A DNA stretch of 10,151 nt from Chryseobacterium sp. (lineage in GTDB: Bacteria > Bacteroidota > Bacteroidia > Flavobacteriales > Weeksellaceae). Under the pieces are notes generated by a model that was not told the origin of the DNA, ran no database searches, and saw only the letters and a list, made by a program, of their open reading frames with translations. Shown in pieces: positions 6,998 through 10,151 of the stretch. Both the position numbers and the translations under genes were made by a program. Positions within the stretch are counted from its first letter, which is position 1. The number at the start of each line of letters is the position of its first letter. The DNA is taken from NCBI GenBank assembly GCA_003852805.1, contig RDDY01000297.1:1-10151 (forward strand). The letters run 5' to 3'.

Positions 6998-9900
6998 TTA
7001 GAAGTTTGCTTTTACACCGAAGGTAATAGTAGACAACGGTGAATAGGTGTACATGCTGGTTCCACCGGTTTCAGAGACTGTTGGGTTGAAACCTTTACGC
7101 TTGGTATTGATCCAAAGGTTATCACCTGTTACTGAAATTTGGAGTCCGTTCAGACCTAAACCTTCGTAGTATTTTGAAGGAAGGCTATAGGCAACGTAAG
7201 CATTGTTCAGTACCAAGTAGTCTGCCTTGGTCAAGAATCTGCTGGAGCGACTGTTGTAGTTGGTGTCACGTCCGTTGGAGAGACGCGGTACGTTTGTAAC
7301 GTCACCCGGATTCTGCCATCTCTGCTCGATGTCCTTGTGCCAGTTATTACCGCCGATCTGGTCGTTGTTCATCAATACGGCATAAGCGCTGTCATAAGCA
7401 TATCCGCCTATAGAGTAAAGGAACTGCGCACCGATTGAGAATGCTTTGTAGCCGGCGTTAAGTCCGAAAGCACCACGCAGATCAGGAAGCGCCGATTTTC
7501 CAAGGAATTTTTGAGTGGCCTGTGCATAAGTTTCGGTAACCGTTTGTGAGATTACAGCTCCCGGATTGGCCTGCTGGTACTCATAAAGTGAAGCTACGGC
7601 AATATCACCTGAGTCGAACACGCCGTTACCATTCTTGTCTACATAGTGAAGCGTCCATTGAGCGGCACCCGTCTGAGAGTTAACACCTGCCCATTCTCTC
7701 ATATAATAATCATACAGTGAACGGCCGGTTGTGCGACCAAAGCCTGCTTCTGAGAGGTCGATCAGTTTTTGTTGACCTGTAGTAGGATCAATCGGCATTC
7801 TTGTCAACTCGTTTTTCAACCAGTCACCGTTAACCGATAGATCCAAGAAGAAATCGCCTTTTCTGAATAAATGACCTGTCAGGGCAAACTCAACTCCTTG
7901 GTTTACCAATAGACCGTCATTTACTTTGATGATGGCGTTACCTGTAGAAGGCGCAAGTCTTCTGTCGAAGATCAAATTCTCGGTGGTTCTGTGGAAGTAA
8001 TCAACTGAACCCTCAATCGCACGGTTGCTGAACAATCCGAACTCGATACCGGCAGAGAAGTTTTTCGATTTCTCCCAAGTCAGATCAGGATAACCGATTC
8101 TGTCGAATGCTGCCCCCGGCAGACCCATGAAGTTACCCGGCCAGTACACGTTGTAACCCGGATAGAAACCCACACCCGCTTGGTCACCTACTGTACCATA
8201 GCTTGCTTTCAGTTTCAACTGGTTTACGAACTCACTGTTCATCAGGAAGTTTTCACGCTTCATTACCCAACCAAGACCCACTGAGTAGAAAGTATCCCAC
8301 TTGTCTTGTAAGAATCTGGAAGATCCATCGCGTCTTACACTCGCCGACAACAGATATTTATTCTGATAGTCATACATCATCTGCCCGAAGTAACTTTCCA
8401 ACGCATAGTTGTTCACGTAAGAATACGCAGGGCTTTGGTTGATGGCGTTGTTGAACTCGGTACCGTCAGGAATTACCAGACCGTACTTGGAAGCAGACAG
8501 ATAGTTGTATCTCCAATCTGTTGTTTCGTGTGCTGCGAACACTTGGATGCCATGATTGTCAAAACGATTCATGTAACGAAGCAACTGTAGGAAGTTCCAT
8601 GAGAAAAGCTCACCACGAACTTTATACAGAGATCCGTTCATAGAGGCTGCGCTACCGTAGTAAGGGTTAGAATAGTCGTTTCTACTGTTGTTATAGTATT
8701 GACCACCGATTCTTGTTTCAAGGCTCAATCCTTTCGCCAGATCTGCTTTCAACGAGAAGTTGGAGTTCAGTTCATGTCTTTTACGGTTGTCCAGGTTGTA
8801 GGTTGCGTCTGCGATAGCATTGGTAAGTGCGCCGAAACCACGTCCTGTACCATAATCATATTGGAAGCCGCCGAAGTACGGATCTGCCACCATGTTGCCC
8901 TGAGCATCACGCAGGAACAATGGATATATCGAAGGAATGTTATCTACAAACCAGAAAATACTGCCGCTGTCCTCGGTCTGCCCGTTTCTGTTTGTGTTTG
9001 AATAGGCGTAACCCATATTGAATTCCCCTTTCAACCATGGTCTCGCTTGATAACCAACATTCAGACGACCGCTGTAACGCTCATACTTTGAGTTGATGGA
9101 GTAGCCTTCATCCTTTAGATAACCCAAGCCTGTGTAATAGGTGGTTTTACCTTCACCACCACTGATGCTCAAGTTATTCTCCATTCTGGAAGAAGTCTGG
9201 AAAGCATAATCTTCCCAGTTTTCAGGGTTATACTTTCTGGTAACGCCGGCTCTTACTTGCCCCGTAGCGGGATCAATTAACTGTGCAGCCGTTGCGTTCC
9301 ACATATTGTATTTCGGGCTGATACCTTTACCACCGAAAAGGTTGGCGTTGGCGTATGCCGTAGGGTTGGCATTATTGGTCAACTTCCCTTGGTTATACAC
9401 CGATTCCCATGCCAGGGCGATGTATTCTTCCGGACTTTTGATCACGTCATAACGTGGCAATAAAGGAGTATTGAACCCAACTTTACTTTCCACGGTAATC
9501 AACGGTCTGTTGGCACGTCCGCGCTTTGTATTGATGAGAACCACACCGTTGGCACCTCTGGCACCGTAAATAGCAGTTGCAGTTGCATCTTTCAAAACGC
9601 TCATACTCTCGATATCCTCCGGGTTGATGGAAGATATGTTCCCGTCATAAGGAACGCCGTCCAATACGTATAATGGCTCACGGTTACCACTTACAGAACC
9701 AATACCGCGTACACGTATTCTCGGCTCAGAACCCGGCTGACCCGTGGAGGTAATTACTCTTACCCCTGCCGCCTCACCTGTAAGTGCCTGAGCGACGTTA
9801 GACACGTTCTTGCGATCAATAGCTTCACTTTTTACAGTTGAGACAGATCCGGTATAATCCTCTTTCTTTACTGCGGTATACCCCACAATAACCACCTCGT

Positions 9901-10009
9901 CGATCTCTCTCGTAGTAGTCGTGTCTCGCTGAACATTTTGCGCCATGGCAACTTGCCCTCCTACAAAGAACAAAGCTCCGATGCCAAGTGCGCGAACTCG
10001 TAAATTCAT
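6998..10009 (-). CDS. SusC/RagA-family TonB-dependent outer-membrane transporter
   Basis: The product has 1003 residues. Residues 1-23 form a signal peptide ending AMA before Q24. The TonB-box-like segment DEVVIVGY is at 37-44, and the plug domain follows at about 48-165, with the SusC signatures LYVLDGVP (113-120) and SVLKDATATAIYGARGANGVVLI. The remainder is a beta barrel ending in phenylalanine (TFGVKANF), as expected for recognition by the BAM machinery. A motif DKNGNGVFDSGD at about 791-802 has the spacing of a calcium-binding loop and is common near this point in SusC proteins. The protein imports a substrate captured by the SusD partner, driven by TonB-ExbB-ExbD. It lacks the N-terminal carboxypeptidase-regulatory-like domain of many SusC proteins, and has no signalling domain that would imply an ECF-sigma circuit. 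The start is supported by the signal peptide. It is first in a two-gene operon and appears intact. Confidence 0.96.
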   Translation of the reverse strand: MNLRVRALGIGALFFVGGQVAMAQNVQRDTTTTREIDEVVIVGYTAVKKEDYTGSVSTVKSEAIDRKNVSNVAQALTGEAAGVRVITSTGQPGSEPRIRVRGIGSVSGNREPLYVLDGVPYDGNISSINPEDIESMSVLKDATATAIYGARGANGVVLINTKRGRANRPLITVESKVGFNTPLLPRYDVIKSPEEYIALAWESVYNQGKLTNNANPTAYANANLFGGKGISPKYNMWNATAAQLIDPATGQVRAGVTRKYNPENWEDYAFQTSSRMENNLSISGGEGKTTYYTGLGYLKDEGYSINSKYERYSGRLNVGYQARPWLKGEFNMGYAYSNTNRNGQTEDSGSIFWFVDNIPSIYPLFLRDAQGNMVADPYFGGFQYDYGTGRGFGALTNAIADATYNLDNRKRHELNSNFSLKADLAKGLSLETRIGGQYYNNSRNDYSNPYYGSAASMNGSLYKVRGELFSWNFLQLLRYMNRFDNHGIQVFAAHETTDWRYNYLSASKYGLVIPDGTEFNNAINQSPAYSYVNNYALESYFGQMMYDYQNKYLLSASVRRDGSSRFLQDKWDTFYSVGLGWVMKRENFLMNSEFVNQLKLKASYGTVGDQAGVGFYPGYNVYWPGNFMGLPGAAFDRIGYPDLTWEKSKNFSAGIEFGLFSNRAIEGSVDYFHRTTENLIFDRRLAPSTGNAIIKVNDGLLVNQGVEFALTGHLFRKGDFFLDLSVNGDWLKNELTRMPIDPTTGQQKLIDLSEAGFGRTTGRSLYDYYMREWAGVNSQTGAAQWTLHYVDKNGNGVFDSGDIAVASLYEYQQANPGAVISQTVTETYAQATQKFLGKSALPDLRGAFGLNAGYKAFSIGAQFLYSIGGYAYDSAYAVLMNNDQIGGNNWHKDIEQRWQNPGDVTNVPRLSNGRDTNYNSRSSRFLTKADYLVLNNAYVAYSLPSKYYEGLGLNGLQISVTGDNLWINTKRKGFNPTVSETGGTSMYTYSPLSTITFGVKANF

Positions 10010-10038
10010 ATTAACACATTTTAATATTTAATTGACGA

Positions 10039-10070
10039 CAAATATGTTAATAAATATTAACATGACCAAA
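10039..10070 (-). promoter_or_regulatory. Candidate susC promoter (-33 TTTG, -7 CATATTTG)
   Basis: On the minus strand TTTG (10070-10067) is followed after exactly 20 bases by CATATTTG (10046-10039). These resemble the Bacteroidota -33/-7 elements TTTG and TAnnTTTG, with one mismatch at the first base of the -7 box. Transcription would begin around 10030-10034, leaving a short AT-rich leader of about 20-25 bases before the susC ATG. No purine-rich ribosome binding site is obvious, as is usual in this phylum. Confidence 0.5.
10044..10063. promoter_or_regulatory. Perfect palindrome in the susC promoter, possible operator
   Basis: ATGTTAATA, two central As, then TATTAACAT form a 9-base inverted repeat with a 2-base centre. 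It fills most of the spacer between the candidate -33 and -7 elements and overlaps the -7 box by three bases. That placement suits a dimeric transcription factor controlling the transporter operon. Almost every base is A or T (16 of 20), so part of the symmetry could be chance; the regulator is unknown. Confidence 0.4.
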
Positions 10071-10151
10071 TGATAATTCCACCAAACGACTATTCCCGCA
10101 CTACTTCTGAATTACAACGGCAACGAAACATAAAAAATTGCCCCGCAAATG

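Noticed and set aside
10132-10146. Minus-strand GCGGGGCAATTTTTT at the right edge, which could be the 3' arm and U run of a terminator for an upstream gene.
   Set aside because: The matching 5' arm would lie outside the window; only a 4-base TTGC/GCAA stem is visible inside it.
10070-10151. Plus-strand open frame from an ATG at 10070 to the window edge (27 codons, beginning MIIPPNDYSR), a possible divergent gene.
   Set aside because: It is short enough to be open by chance, its composition matches no family I recognise, its start overlaps the candidate -33 element of susC, and no plus-strand promoter is evident.

Overview
The window looks like chromosomal DNA from a member of Bacteroidota, most likely a flavobacterium of the Weeksellaceae (Chryseobacterium group). 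The reasons are the SusC/SusD outer-membrane pair, the N-terminal style of the SusC protein (short leader, then DEVVIVGY directly, with no carboxypeptidase-like domain), a bacillithiol gene (bshC) beside a Bacteroidota-type putative porin, weak ribosome binding sites, and candidate promoters of the Bacteroidota TAnnTTTG type. Base composition, judged by eye, is near 50% GC in the left half. That is high for this group, so the genus is left open. All recognised genes lie on the minus strand, so transcription runs from high to low coordinates.

Right half (about 5.5-10.1 kb): a complete two-gene SusC-SusD operon. It encodes a 1003-residue TonB-dependent outer-membrane transporter followed 10 bases later by its 494-residue surface lipoprotein partner. 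A candidate promoter containing a perfect 20-base palindrome lies upstream of susC. A strong intrinsic terminator closes the operon just after susD. No glycan-degrading enzyme, sensor or regulator is visible beside it, so the substrate cannot be named.

Left half (1-5.4 kb): a tightly packed four-gene run, in transcription order putative porin, bshC (last step of bacillithiol synthesis), a secreted protein with four LysM domains fused to a periplasmic-binding-protein fold, and the first 24 codons of fabD (malonyl-CoA:ACP transacylase), which runs off the left edge. Gaps are 1, 30 and 7 bases, which suggests one operon mixing envelope, lipid and thiol metabolism. An 11-base-pair inverted repeat followed by eight Ts (minus strand) covers the porin start codon. 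It is the most unusual non-coding structure in the window.

There is no tRNA, rRNA, CRISPR array, insertion sequence or phage gene. No intergenic stretch exceeds 150 bases. The 81 bases at the far right (10071-10151) hold no gene I can support. I see no clearly novel multi-gene system. The parts worth a second look are the hairpin over the porin start, the palindrome in the susC promoter, and the LysM/binding-protein fusion.
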